A stretch of DNA of 64,000 nucleotides from Solirubrobacteraceae bacterium (GTDB lineage Bacteria > Actinomycetota > Thermoleophilia > Solirubrobacterales > Solirubrobacteraceae), in NCBI GenBank assembly GCA_024711025.1, contig JANJTP010000028.1, positions 1 to 64,000 on the forward strand, in the 5' to 3' direction. The notes beneath the pieces are model-generated. The model was not told the DNA's origin. It saw nothing but the letters and a program-made list of their open reading frames with translations, and did no database searches. The translations under genes were made by a program, and so were the position numbers. This document shows positions 16,678-24,980 of the stretch, in pieces (the stretch's first letter is position 1; each line of letters begins with the position of its first letter).

Positions 16678-18104
16678 GCTTCGACGTCGTCGTCAGCGGT
16701 GGCCTGGTCGTGCGCCGCGAGGGCGTCGACGAGGCCGACGTCGGGATCGCGGACGGGCGGGTCGCCGCGATCGAGCGCGACCTGGGCGCCGGCACGCGCG
16801 AGACGATCGACGCCCACGGGCTGGTCGTCCTCCCCGGAGTCGTCGATGCGCACGTCCACCTCAACGATCCCGGGCGGACGAGCTGGGAGGGCTTCGACAC
16901 CGGCACCAGGGCGCTCGCCGCCGGCGGCTCGACGACCGCGATCGACATGCCGCTCAACTCGATCCCGGCGACCGTCGACGCGGCGGGGGTGCTCGCCAAG
17001 CTCGGTGCCGCCCACGGCCGCGCCCATGTCGACTTCGCGCTCTGGGGCGGGCTCGTGCCGGGGAACCTCGACCGGCTCACGGATCTCGCCGAGCTCGGGG
17101 TGGTCGGCTTCAAGGCCTTCATGCCGACGACCGGGATCGACGACTTCCTGGCCTGCGACGACATCACGCTGTTCGAGGGAATGGCACGGGCCGCCGAGCT
17201 GGGGCTGCCGGTCGCCGTCCACGCCGAGTCGGATGCGATCACCTCGGCGCTGACCGCGCGAGCGCGCGCCCGCGGCGCCCGGGGCGTGGCCGACTTCCTC
17301 GCCTCGCGGCCGGTCGTCTCCGAGGCCGAGGCCGTGGCGCGGGCGGTGGCGCTCGCGGAGGCGAGCGGCTGCTCCCTCCACGTGGTGCACGTCTCGAGCG
17401 CGCGTGCGCTCGCGGAGGTGCTCGCTGGCAGCGCCCGCGGCGTCGACGTGACCTGCGAGACCTGCCCCCACTACCTCGTCTTCAGCGAGGAGGACCTCGA
17501 GCGCCTTGGCGCCCTCGTCAAGTGTACGCCGCCGCTGCGCACGGTCGCCGACGTCGACGCGCTGTGGTGCGCGCTCGCCGACGGGCGCCTCGAGATGGTC
17601 GCCTCGGACCACTCCCCCGCGCCGTTGGCCCTCAAGCAGGCCGAGGACTTCTTCGACGTGTGGGGCGGCATCTCGGGCTGCCAGCTGCTGCTGACGCTGA
17701 TGCTCGGTGAGGGTCATCACAAGCGGGGCCTGGCGCTCGAGCGGCTGGCGGAGGTGACGGCCCGCTTTCCGGCGCGCCGCTTCCGCCTGCCGAGCAAGGG
17801 CGAGATCGCGGTCGGTGCCGACGCCGACCTGGCGCTCGTCGATCTGGGTGCCGAGCGTCGCATCGCGCTCGACGAGCTTCTCGTCCGCCACCCGGACACC
17901 TGTCCGTATGTCGGGCGCGAGGCGCGTGGGCGGGTGGCTCGCACGATCCTCCGCGGCGTGACGATCGCCCGGGACGGCGTCGTGGTCGCCGAGGCCGCCG
18001 GGCGGCATGTACGGGCCCAGGCACCGCTCGGCACGGCCCGCCTGCAGCGGGCGCCGGCCGAGGCATCCGAGGAAACGATCCGAACGGAGGAGCCGGATGG
18101 CTGA
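16674..18104 (+). CDS. allB: Allantoinase
   Basis: 476 aa cyclic amidohydrolase that opens allantoin to allantoate. ATG 16674 overlaps the M20 stop (ATGA). Metal ligands are visible: DAHVHLNDPGR, the carboxylated Lys in GVVGFKAFMPTTG, His in VAVHAES and LHVVHVSSA, and Asp in VASDHSPAP. ETCPHYLVF and an LKCTPP-like segment (LVKCTPPLR) are typical of AllB. The last 30 residues (QAPLGTARLQRAP onward) are an unusual tail overlapping the next gene by 8 bases. Immediate neighbours make its substrate allantoin from 5-hydroxyisourate. Confidence 0.92.
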   Translation: MSFDVVVSGGLVVRREGVDEADVGIADGRVAAIERDLGAGTRETIDAHGLVVLPGVVDAHVHLNDPGRTSWEGFDTGTRALAAGGSTTAIDMPLNSIPATVDAAGVLAKLGAAHGRAHVDFALWGGLVPGNLDRLTDLAELGVVGFKAFMPTTGIDDFLACDDITLFEGMARAAELGLPVAVHAESDAITSALTARARARGARGVADFLASRPVVSEAEAVARAVALAEASGCSLHVVHVSSARALAEVLAGSARGVDVTCETCPHYLVFSEEDLERLGALVKCTPPLRTVADVDALWCALADGRLEMVASDHSPAPLALKQAEDFFDVWGGISGCQLLLTLMLGEGHHKRGLALERLAEVTARFPARRFRLPSKGEIAVGADADLALVDLGAERRIALDELLVRHPDTCPYVGREARGRVARTILRGVTIARDGVVVAEAAGRHVRAQAPLGTARLQRAPAEASEETIRTEEPDG

Positions 18105-18951
18105 CCGGATCTCGTTGCGCACACTCAGCGAGCTGGCGCGGGAGCCGTTCGTCGAGCTTCTGGGGCCCGTGTTCGAGCACAGCCCATGGATCGCCGAGCA
18201 GGCATTCGACGAGCGCCCCTTCGCGTCGCGGGCCGAGCTTCACTCCACTATGTGCCGGATCCTCGCCCAGGCGTCGCTGGAGCGGCGCGTGGCGATCATC
18301 GCTGCCCACCCCGATCTGGCGGTCGGACGGGACATGACCGAGGAATCGGTGTCGGAGCAGCAGTCCGCGGGGCTGGATCGCCTCGACGTCGAGTTGAAGC
18401 GCCGACTGGTGGGCGCCAATGAGGAGTACCGGTCGCGCTTCGGCTTCTCGTGCATCGTCTGCGTGCGCCGCGCGGGCACGCTCGATGCCATCTTGGCGGC
18501 GATCGAGCGTCGTACCGACAGCACGCGCGACGAGCAGATCGACGAGAACATCGGCGAGATATGCGCGATAGCCGGGCTGCGCCTGGCGGACCTGGTCGCG
18601 GCGGGATGGGTGACGACGCACGTCCTCGACACCGCTCGCGGGGAGCCGGGCGCCGGGATGGAGGTGACGATCGCCGCCATCGAGGACGGCGCGGCACGGA
18701 CCCTGAAGACGCTCGTCACCAACGCCGACGGCCGGACCGACGAGCCGCTGCTCTCGGAGGACGAGTTCGCGCCGGGCCGGTACGAGGTCCGCTTCCGGGT
18801 CGGCCCATACTTCGAGCGCCGCGGCGTGCCGACCTCCTCGCCGCCCTATCTCGACGAGGTGCCGATCCGCGTCCACCTCGCCGAGGACGCCCATTACCAC
18901 GTGCCGCTGATCGTCTCGCCCTGGGGCTACACGACCTACCGCGGGAGCTGA
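18097..18951 (+). CDS. Bifunctional OHCU decarboxylase / 5-hydroxyisourate hydrolase (allantoin synthase-like fusion)
   Basis: 284 aa. Start ATG 18097 with CGGAGGAG just upstream. Residues 1-165 are 2-oxo-4-hydroxy-4-carboxy-5-ureidoimidazoline decarboxylase (catalytic His in IAAHPDLAVG, then NEEYRSRFGFSCIVC). Residues 170-284 are transthyretin-like HIU hydrolase (VTTHVLDTARGEPGAGM, and the invariant C-terminal YRGS). One chain therefore performs both steps from 5-hydroxyisourate to (S)-allantoin. The same domain order is known from plant and some bacterial allantoin synthases. Overlaps allantoinase by 8 bases; the upstream substrate comes from PuuD. Confidence 0.93.
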   Translation: MADRISLRTLSELAREPFVELLGPVFEHSPWIAEQAFDERPFASRAELHSTMCRILAQASLERRVAIIAAHPDLAVGRDMTEESVSEQQSAGLDRLDVELKRRLVGANEEYRSRFGFSCIVCVRRAGTLDAILAAIERRTDSTRDEQIDENIGEICAIAGLRLADLVAAGWVTTHVLDTARGEPGAGMEVTIAAIEDGAARTLKTLVTNADGRTDEPLLSEDEFAPGRYEVRFRVGPYFERRGVPTSSPPYLDEVPIRVHLAEDAHYHVPLIVSPWGYTTYRGS

Positions 18952-19029
18952 TCGCGGAGCCTCGACGGGCCCATCGGACCGGATCCGCAGGAGCCCGCAC
19001 GCCGTATCGCGGGAGCTGATCGCCGAGCC
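18940..19029 (+). repeat. Direct repeat of the 3' end of the fusion gene
   Basis: CGCGGGAGCTGATCGCGGAGCC at 18940-18961 contains the last codons and TGA of the OHCU/HIU gene. It recurs at 19008-19029 with a single mismatch (21 of 22 bases). The second copy lies in non-coding DNA, so a local duplication of the gene end is likely. The rest of the 152-base gap to the DUF3830 gene shows no other signal. Confidence 0.7.
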
Positions 19030-19103
19030 GGTCCACTGGCGGCCTCGGTGGCGGCCCTGCCCGGTCCGGGCGCCCGATCCGGGCCGGGCCGGCGGACGCC
19101 GCC

Positions 19104-19517
19104 TCAGGCGGCCTCGAAGCGGATCGGCTGCGCCCCCTCCCACAGGCAGCGTCGGCCGAGTGGCCGCAGGTGCTCGAGACCCTCCTCGACGGTCAGGAAG
19201 TGGTTGCCGGCGAGCTGCCCGACGATGCTCGCGAAGCACGTTCCACCGTAAGGGAAGAGGACCTCGGTCTCGCTGGGGCCGCCGGGATAGAGCAGCAGCT
19301 GCCCGGGCGCCGGGTGGCTGGTCGCGTTCTCGAAGTCGAGCCCGGTGTGCAGATCCCCGAGCGGGATCCACATCGACTCCCCGCTCCAGCGGACGTGGAT
19401 GATGCGGTTGTCCCACGGCAGCAGCGTCCGGAAGTAGGCGCAGGTGGCGGGCGCGAGGTCCTCTTCGAGTCGGGCGCTCAGCTCCAGGTCGCCAACGGTG
19501 ATGCGGATCTTGCTCAA
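19104..19517 (-). CDS. DUF3830 family protein (cyclophilin-like fold)
   Basis: 137 aa. Starts with TTG 19517 (read MSKIRITVGDLEL) behind a GGAGGA site six bases upstream; there is no better ATG. APATCAYFRTLLPW, HVRWSGESMWIPLGDL and GGTCFASIVGQLAGNHF match DUF3830, predicted to have a small cyclophilin-like barrel. The function is unknown; relatives often lie near hydantoinase or ABC-transport genes, which fits the purine locus. It lies between the allantoin operon and PuuD, on the PuuD strand about 90 bases downstream, so it may be cotranscribed with PuuD. Confidence 0.82.
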   Translation of the reverse strand: MSKIRITVGDLELSARLEEDLAPATCAYFRTLLPWDNRIIHVRWSGESMWIPLGDLHTGLDFENATSHPAPGQLLLYPGGPSETEVLFPYGGTCFASIVGQLAGNHFLTVEEGLEHLRPLGRRCLWEGAQPIRFEAA

Positions 19518-19604
19518 GACGGTCCTCCGGTCTGTCTGGTCAGGGGGTCGGGCGATGAGACGATCGTGGGCACGGCGTCGGCCGCGGCGACACGCAGCCT
19601 GGCG

Positions 19605-20864
19605 TCACGGAGCGCCCGCCGCGGACGCAACGTAGGCGGCGACCGCCCTGATCTCATCGTCGTCGAGGCGTCCCTTGAACGGCGGCATCGCGCCGCGGCC
19701 GTTGGCGACGACCTCCGCGACCAGGCTCGACGGCGGATGAAGCCGGCCGAGATCCGGGCCGGCCTTCCCCGTTGCACCGGCGGCCTCGAGCGTGTGGCAG
19801 CCGCTGCAGCCTGCCGACTGGAAGATCTTCGCGCCGCTCGCGACGTTCGTCGCGTCGGTCGTGCCGGCCGCCGGCTGGCCGCCGCCGGCACCGTCCGCCG
19901 CGGCAGCCGCCGTGGGCGCGGCACTATCGCCGCCGCTGCCGGCGGGCGCCAGCCACGCGACCAGTCCGATCACGGCCAGCGTCGCGACGACGGGCACGAG
20001 CTTCGGCACCGCGCCCTGTCGGTAGACGATGAAGCCGTGCCTGACCAGCGCCCCGATCGCCATCAGCGCGAGCAGCGCCAGCCATCCGTCCGAATGGCCG
20101 TAGATGAACGAGGCGTGGTTGCTTAGCATCGCCAGCAGCACGGGAAGCGTCAGGTAGGTGTTGTGGACGGAGCGCTGCTTCGCCCGCGCGCCGTCGACCG
20201 GATTCGGCACGGTCCCGGCGCGCCGCGCGGCGACCATCTTGCGATGCATCGGGACGATCACCGTCAGCACGTTGGCGGCCATGAACGTGCCCAGCATCGC
20301 CCCCACCTGGAGGAATGCGGCGCGCGGGCTGAACAGGCTTGTCGCGAGGAGCGCGGCACCGGCCGTCATCGCCACCACCGCCAGCGCGACGAGCCACTCC
20401 CAGCGCCCCAGCAGCCGGCAGGTCAGGTCGTACAGGAACCATCCGACGACAAGCAGCCCGGCGCTCAGCGCGATCGCGGTGCCGGGAGCGATGTCGGCGA
20501 CCGACGGATCGATCAGGTAGGTGCGGGCATTGGCGTAGTAGACGACGATGAGCAGGGCGAACCCCGTGAGCCAGGTCGAGTACGCCGGCCACGGCGTCGC
20601 GAAGTGCAGCGGCTCGGGCAGCGGCTCGGGTGGACGGCGGTACTTGGTCACGTGGTAGAAGCCGCCGCCATGCGCACCCCAGTGCTCGCCGACGGTCATC
20701 GACCCTGACTGCGAGTCGTCGCCGGCGACCGGATGGAGCGAGTTGTCGAGCCGGACGAAGTAGATCGAGGTTCCGAGCCACGTGACGCCGACGATGACGT
20801 GGAACCAGCGGAACAGGACGTCCAGCCAGTCCCCCAGGTAGCTCACCGCGAGGAGGATGCTCAT
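19605..20864 (-). CDS. puuD: Urate hydroxylase PuuD (membrane, with cytochrome c domain)
   Basis: 419 aa. About eight membrane helices (FRWFHVIVGVTWLGTSIYFVRLD at the N-terminus; a central VPMHRKMVAARR) form the PuuD urate oxidase domain. A Gly/Ala linker leads to a cytochrome c domain at residues 330-419 with haem motif CSGCH and likely axial Met in RGAMPPF. The enzyme oxidises urate to 5-hydroxyisourate and passes electrons to the respiratory chain without making peroxide, replacing soluble uricase, which I do not find here. The start ATG 20864 has no clear Shine-Dalgarno site. Divergent from a LysR gene with a dyad between them. Confidence 0.94.
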   Translation of the reverse strand: MSILLAVSYLGDWLDVLFRWFHVIVGVTWLGTSIYFVRLDNSLHPVAGDDSQSGSMTVGEHWGAHGGGFYHVTKYRRPPEPLPEPLHFATPWPAYSTWLTGFALLIVVYYANARTYLIDPSVADIAPGTAIALSAGLLVVGWFLYDLTCRLLGRWEWLVALAVVAMTAGAALLATSLFSPRAAFLQVGAMLGTFMAANVLTVIVPMHRKMVAARRAGTVPNPVDGARAKQRSVHNTYLTLPVLLAMLSNHASFIYGHSDGWLALLALMAIGALVRHGFIVYRQGAVPKLVPVVATLAVIGLVAWLAPAGSGGDSAAPTAAAAADGAGGGQPAAGTTDATNVASGAKIFQSAGCSGCHTLEAAGATGKAGPDLGRLHPPSSLVAEVVANGRGAMPPFKGRLDDDEIRAVAAYVASAAGAP

Positions 20865-20920
20865 CGGCAGCGACGGTAGTGCCGCGTCCGCGGCTCGGCA
20901 AAGTCCCGTTTCGGTGCCCG

Positions 20921-20937
20921 CATAGACAGCGCCTATG
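20921..20937. promoter_or_regulatory. LysR-type T-N11-A dyad between puuD and lysR
   Basis: CATAG-ACAGCGC-CTATG is a perfect dyad containing ATAG-N7-CTAT, i.e. the T-N11-A core of LysR-family binding sites. It sits in the 95-base gap between puuD and the divergent LysR gene, 23 bases before the regulator start. Probable binding site of that regulator. Confidence 0.6.
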
Positions 20938-20959
20938 AGGTCGCCGTAGAGTCCGGTCG

Positions 20960-21919
20960 GTGAACCTCAGACAGCTGGCGTACTTCCTGGCAGTCGTCGA
21001 CACGGGCTCGTTCACACGCGCCGCCGCCGCGATGCACGTTGCGCAGCCGTCGCTCTCGCAGCAGATCAAGGCGCTGGAGGTCGAGCTGGGCGGGCCGTTG
21101 GTGGACCGCCTGCCGACCGGCATCCGGGTCACGCCGGCCGGACGGGCTTTCGCCGCACGCGCGCGAACTGCCGTGGTCGCCGCCGAAGGTGCCGCGGAGG
21201 CTGCGCGACGGGAGCTCAGGTTCCCGAGCGGCAACCTGGAGATCTGCACGCTGAGATCGCTCGCGGTGGCCCTGCTGCCGGCGGCGATCAAGTCCTGGCA
21301 CCAACACCATCCGGAGGTGGCGATCCGCCTGCGCGAGTTCGGCGACAACGGCACGCTCGTGCAGGCGGTCGCCCGCGGCGAGGGCGAGATCGCCGTCGGC
21401 CCCCCGCCGGCGGGCTGGAGCGGCCAGGCGCAGGAGCTCGGCTGGGACGAGCTGCACGTGGTCCTGCCGGCTACGGATCCGCTGATGCGATCGGACGGGC
21501 CCGTGAAGCTGGCCGCGCTGGCCGACCGCGACTGGATCCTGCTCGAGCCGCCGCACGGCATCGAGGCTCTCGCCGCCGAGGCCTGCCGCCGGGCGGGCTT
21601 CCAGCCCCGCGAGATCGTGCGGACCGCTCAGCTCGACGCGGCGGCACGACTCGCGGCCGCGGGGCTCGGACCGACGCTGCTGCCCGGCAACACGGTCGCG
21701 CGGGAACTCGCCGATCATGTGCGAAGACTCGACCCCGCGGTCATCTGGCGCGTCAGCGCCTACACCCGTGGAGATTGGTCGCCGTGGGCGCAGGTGTTCG
21801 CCGAAACGCTGGCCGACGGGCGGCTGTCCAGGCGGCGACCGCGCGATGCCTGGGTGCTCGATCCCGACGCGCTGCAGCCGCCGGGCTCACCCCCGATCGA
21901 CAGGCGCTCGCCCCTCTGA
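20960..21919 (+). CDS. LysR-family regulator, probably of puuD
   Basis: 319 aa. GTG 20960 starts NLRQLAYFLAVVDTGSFTRAA; the winged helix-turn-helix with VAQPSLSQQIKALEVELGG is typical of LysR regulators (residues 1-60). A periplasmic-binding-like effector domain follows (residues 90-300). Divergent orientation and the intervening T-N11-A dyad make urate-pathway control the simplest guess. The C-terminal 25 residues after RRPRDAW are a polar tail. Confidence 0.9.
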   Translation: MNLRQLAYFLAVVDTGSFTRAAAAMHVAQPSLSQQIKALEVELGGPLVDRLPTGIRVTPAGRAFAARARTAVVAAEGAAEAARRELRFPSGNLEICTLRSLAVALLPAAIKSWHQHHPEVAIRLREFGDNGTLVQAVARGEGEIAVGPPPAGWSGQAQELGWDELHVVLPATDPLMRSDGPVKLAALADRDWILLEPPHGIEALAAEACRRAGFQPREIVRTAQLDAAARLAAAGLGPTLLPGNTVARELADHVRRLDPAVIWRVSAYTRGDWSPWAQVFAETLADGRLSRRRPRDAWVLDPDALQPPGSPPIDRRSPL

Positions 21920-21986
21920 CTTGCGCCGCGAGGGCGCCGGCCGGCACACCGCTCTCACGGCGTCGGTCGAGCCTCGCTCTCGCCCC

Positions 21987-22700
21987 TCAGCGCCCGTAGC
22001 GCTCGCTCGACATCACGAGCTGTGCGGGCAGCGCGGTGCGCGGCGGAGGCGACGGGTCGGCGGCGACGCTGACGGTCTCGGCGACGCTGCGCGTGAGCGC
22101 GACCCGCCGCCCGGCGGCCTCGACGACGACCCGCTCGCCGTCGCGCTCGGCGAGCGTTCCCTCGAGCCCGGGCTCCGCGCCGGCCTCCTTGAGGTATCGC
22201 AGCAGATCCTCGGCCTCGTTCTCGAAACGCAGGATCGTGACGCTCGCCCCGACCTCGACGTCGGCCAGCGGCACCGACACGAGCCGCTTGCCGACCTCGA
22301 TCGGGTGCCCGTGCGGGCAGGTCGAGGCGTCGCCGATCGCCGCGAGCATCCGCTGCTCGAGGACCGGGCTCATGGCGTGCTCGAGCCGCTCGGCCTCCTC
22401 GTGGACCTCGTCCCAGGGGATGCCGAGCACGTCGGTCAGGAAGCGCTCGATCAGCCGGTGGCGGCGGACGATCCCCTCGGCGTGCGCGCGCCCGCTGTCG
22501 GTGAAGGCGATCACCTTGTCGGCGCCGCGCGTGATGTAGCCGTCGCGCTCCAGCCGCCCGAGCATCTCGTGGACGGTCGGGGGCGAGAGCTGCATTGCCC
22601 GGGCGACGTTCGCCGCGGTCATCGGCAGGCCGGCCTCGTAGAGCCAGAAGATGATCTGGAGGTACTCCTCCTCGGCAACTGTGGCCTGCTCGGTCCGCAT
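21987..22700 (-). CDS. DtxR/MntR-family metal-dependent repressor
   Basis: 237 aa. I start at MRTEQATVAEEEYL (22700) because the conserved fold begins there; the track adds 21 residues. N-terminal winged helix (EEEYLQIIFWLYEAG, then QLSPPTVHEMLGRLERDG), dimerisation/metal domain (RRHRLIERFLTDVLG, VHEEAERLEHAMS, CPHGHPIEVG) and a C-terminal SH3-like FeoA domain (GASVTILRFENEAEDLLRYL). Such repressors sense Fe(II) or Mn(II). No metal transporter is adjacent, so its targets lie elsewhere. Convergent with the LysR gene to its left. Confidence 0.9.
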   Translation of the reverse strand: MRTEQATVAEEEYLQIIFWLYEAGLPMTAANVARAMQLSPPTVHEMLGRLERDGYITRGADKVIAFTDSGRAHAEGIVRRHRLIERFLTDVLGIPWDEVHEEAERLEHAMSPVLEQRMLAAIGDASTCPHGHPIEVGKRLVSVPLADVEVGASVTILRFENEAEDLLRYLKEAGAEPGLEGTLAERDGERVVVEAAGRRVALTRSVAETVSVAADPSPPPRTALPAQLVMSSERYGR

Positions 22701-22786
22701 CGGCCGATCGTACAGGCCGGCCGGACGGGTGTCCTCTCGCCGACCCAGGCTCGCGCGGGTCACGGAAGGCGGACCGCGAACGCCGC

Positions 22787-23782
22787 TCAGGCGGCGGACG
22801 CCCGATCGGCGGGCGTGCGCCCGGCGGCGGCACCCCGCTCCTGCGACGGCGGGCGGCTGGTGGGCGTGCGCGCGATGTAGTCGGCGTTCGTGCGCAAGCG
22901 CTCCTCGAACATCGCGACCATCTCCTTCGCCGCCGGCGAGAGCGGGGCGCCGCGGCGGAACACGAAGGCCAGCGTCATCGTGATCGGCGGCTCGAACGGC
23001 ACGTAGCCGAGCTTGGCCGGCAGCCTGCGGCCGCGGGCGAGGAGCGATCCGCGCCAGCCGACGAAGCCTCCGACGCCGGCCGCCGCGAGCTCGAGCGCGG
23101 TCACGGTCGAGTCGAGCTCCACGACCGCGGAGATCGACACCCCGGCGCGCTGCGCGACCTCGTTGAGCCGCCTGCGCGTGGGGTCCTCGACGCCGTAGCT
23201 CGCCTCGGAGAGGATCAGGTCACAGCCGGCGAGCCGCTCGATCGTCATCGCCCGACGCAGGAGCGCTGGATCGACGCTCGTGAACAGCAGCTCGTCCTCC
23301 GCCACCGGCCTGACCTCGAGGCCCTCGTCGTCGACCGGCAGCGCGACGAGCGCCCACTCCAGGCGAGCCTCGCGCACGTTGTCGGCGGCCTCGGCGGAGT
23401 TGAGCGAGAGCATCCGCACGCGGACGGCGGGATGGCGCCGGCGGAAGCGGGCGACGAGGTCGGCGCCGAGGTACTGCCCCGCGGTCGCGAACGTGCCGAA
23501 GCTAGCCGTGCCGCCCCGAATCTCGCGTACCGCGAGAACCGACTCGCGCGCCACCTGCACGCCGTCGAGCACGCTCTCCGCGTGCGGACGCAGCGCGCGC
23601 CCGGCCTCCGTCAGCACCAGGCCGCGGCCGACCCGCTGGAACAGCGCCACCCCGAGCTCGTCCTCGAGTCGGCGAACCTGCTCGCTGACCGACGGCTGGG
23701 CGAGGTGGAGCGAGTCCGCCGCCGCGCTGAACGACCCGTGCTCGACGGCGGCAAGGAAGTAGCTGAGCTGCTGCAGGTTCAT
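22787..23782 (-). CDS. LysR-family transcriptional regulator
   Basis: 331 aa. ATG 23782 begins MNLQQLSYFLAAVEHGSFSAAA; the DNA-binding helix is LAQPSVSEQVRRLEDELG. The effector domain spans residues 90-300 and a disordered tail (TPTSRPPSQERGAAAG) ends the chain. It is transcribed divergently from a small ORF and a DMT-family exporter, so regulation of that exporter is likely. The ligand cannot be deduced. Confidence 0.9.
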   Translation of the reverse strand: MNLQQLSYFLAAVEHGSFSAAADSLHLAQPSVSEQVRRLEDELGVALFQRVGRGLVLTEAGRALRPHAESVLDGVQVARESVLAVREIRGGTASFGTFATAGQYLGADLVARFRRRHPAVRVRMLSLNSAEAADNVREARLEWALVALPVDDEGLEVRPVAEDELLFTSVDPALLRRAMTIERLAGCDLILSEASYGVEDPTRRRLNEVAQRAGVSISAVVELDSTVTALELAAAGVGGFVGWRGSLLARGRRLPAKLGYVPFEPPITMTLAFVFRRGAPLSPAAKEMVAMFEERLRTNADYIARTPTSRPPSQERGAAAGRTPADRASAA

Positions 23783-23889
23783 CTCAAGGCTCTGCCTTTA
23801 TCCACCAGAGGAAAGAGACACTACCGCCTTGGGGACAATCGCGGGATCCTTCGGTCGTCGAAATATCCACGCACCTTGAAGGAGCCGTA

Positions 23890-23997
23890 ATGCCACTCGC
23901 GATCTTCTCGCTCGTCAATCTCGTCAACGCCCTGACCGCACCGGCCGCAGCCAGCCTGCACTGGACCGTCGGGACGCCCGAGGACGACCGCATCTGA
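23890..23997 (+). CDS. Putative 35-residue hydrophobic leader peptide
   Basis: Too short for the ORF track. ATG 23890 is preceded by GAAGGAG with six bases spacing, one of the best ribosome-binding sites in the window. It encodes MPLAIFSLVNLVNALTAPAA and continues to ...DDRI before TGA at 23997. The first 22 residues are hydrophobic and could enter the membrane. It lies between the divergent LysR gene and the EamA exporter, 32 bases before the exporter's TTG start, so it may be a leader peptide or a small subunit cotranscribed with it. No homology is known to me. Confidence 0.45.
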   Translation: MPLAIFSLVNLVNALTAPAAASLHWTVGTPEDDRI

Positions 23998-24029
23998 TAG
24001 GAACGGGCGGTCGTCGCCCGCGCCCGAGC

Positions 24030-24980
24030 TTGGTCGCCCGTTCCCACACCACCGGCGTCGCGCTGACGCTGACCTCCGCGGCCGGCTTCGGCGCCACCGG
24101 TGTTCTCGCCAAGGCCGCCTACGGCCTCGGAGCTGCAGCGCCCGCCGTGCTCGGCGGGCGCTTCGCGTTGGCGGCCCTGGCCCTGTGGGCCCTGGTCGCG
24201 CTGCGCCGCCCGACGATGCCGCCGGCGTCGCTGGCGATCGGGGCCGTCGCGTTGGGCGCGATCCTCTACGGCGGCGAGGCGACCCTCTACTTCGCCGCGC
24301 TGGAGCGAATCGACGTATCGCTCGTCGCGCTGATCGTCGCCGTCTACCCGGTGCTCGTCGTCGCCGCGGCGATCGCGATCGGCCGCGAGCAGCCCAGCCG
24401 TGCGCGCACGCTCACGCTGGTCGCCGCGCTGGCGGGCACCGCGCTCGTGCTCGGCGGCGCGCAGATCGGCGCGGTCAGCACGCTCGGCCTGCTGCTCGCC
24501 GCCCTGTCGGCCGTCGGCTACGCCGCATACGTCCTCGTCGCCGACCGTTTCGCGGGGCGCATGGACGGGACGCTGCTCGCCGCGCTCGTCATCACCGGCG
24601 CCACGGTCGGCGCGCTCGCCTACGGCGCGGCCGGCGAGGGCCTGCGCTTCACGATCGACGCTCGCGCGTGGCTGGCGATCGGCGCCCTCGCTGCGCTCTG
24701 CACGGTGATGCCGATCGCGACCTTCCTGATCGCCCTGCCGCGCGTCGGCCCGGGAACCGCGAGCATCCTCTCGACGTTCGAGCCGGTCGTAGCCGTCGCG
24801 CTCGCCGCGATCCTGCTCGGCGAGACGCTCGGGGCGACCCAGGCCGCCGGCGCCGCGCTCGTCGTCGGCTCGATCGTGGCGCTGCAGCTGAGGGCTCCGG
24901 GTAGGGTCGCGGTCGATGAGCCTGCCGCTGCAGCCGCCGCTGCTCCCACAGCTCGCACGCCCGCGCAGCAGCCTGCCTGA
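24030..24980 (+). CDS. EamA/DMT-family transporter
   Basis: 316 aa with about ten membrane helices in two EamA repeats (TLTSAAGFGATGVLAKAAYG at 10-30; STFEPVVAVALAAILLGETLG near 250-270, a signature of the second repeat). Probably exports a small metabolite. The start is TTG 24030; no better start codon with a good site is present, so expression may depend on the preceding small ORF. The C-terminal 30 residues (VDEPAAAAAAAPTARTP) overlap the start of the ligase gene by 65 bases. Confidence 0.87.
   Translation: MVARSHTTGVALTLTSAAGFGATGVLAKAAYGLGAAAPAVLGGRFALAALALWALVALRRPTMPPASLAIGAVALGAILYGGEATLYFAALERIDVSLVALIVAVYPVLVVAAAIAIGREQPSRARTLTLVAALAGTALVLGGAQIGAVSTLGLLLAALSAVGYAAYVLVADRFAGRMDGTLLAALVITGATVGALAYGAAGEGLRFTIDARAWLAIGALAALCTVMPIATFLIALPRVGPGTASILSTFEPVVAVALAAILLGETLGATQAAGAALVVGSIVALQLRAPGRVAVDEPAAAAAAAPTARTPAQQPA

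Noticed and set aside
19605-20864. Plain cytochrome c or cytochrome oxidase subunit
   Set aside because: The membrane part carries PuuD-specific signatures and lies among urate-pathway genes; the haem motif is only the C-terminal domain.
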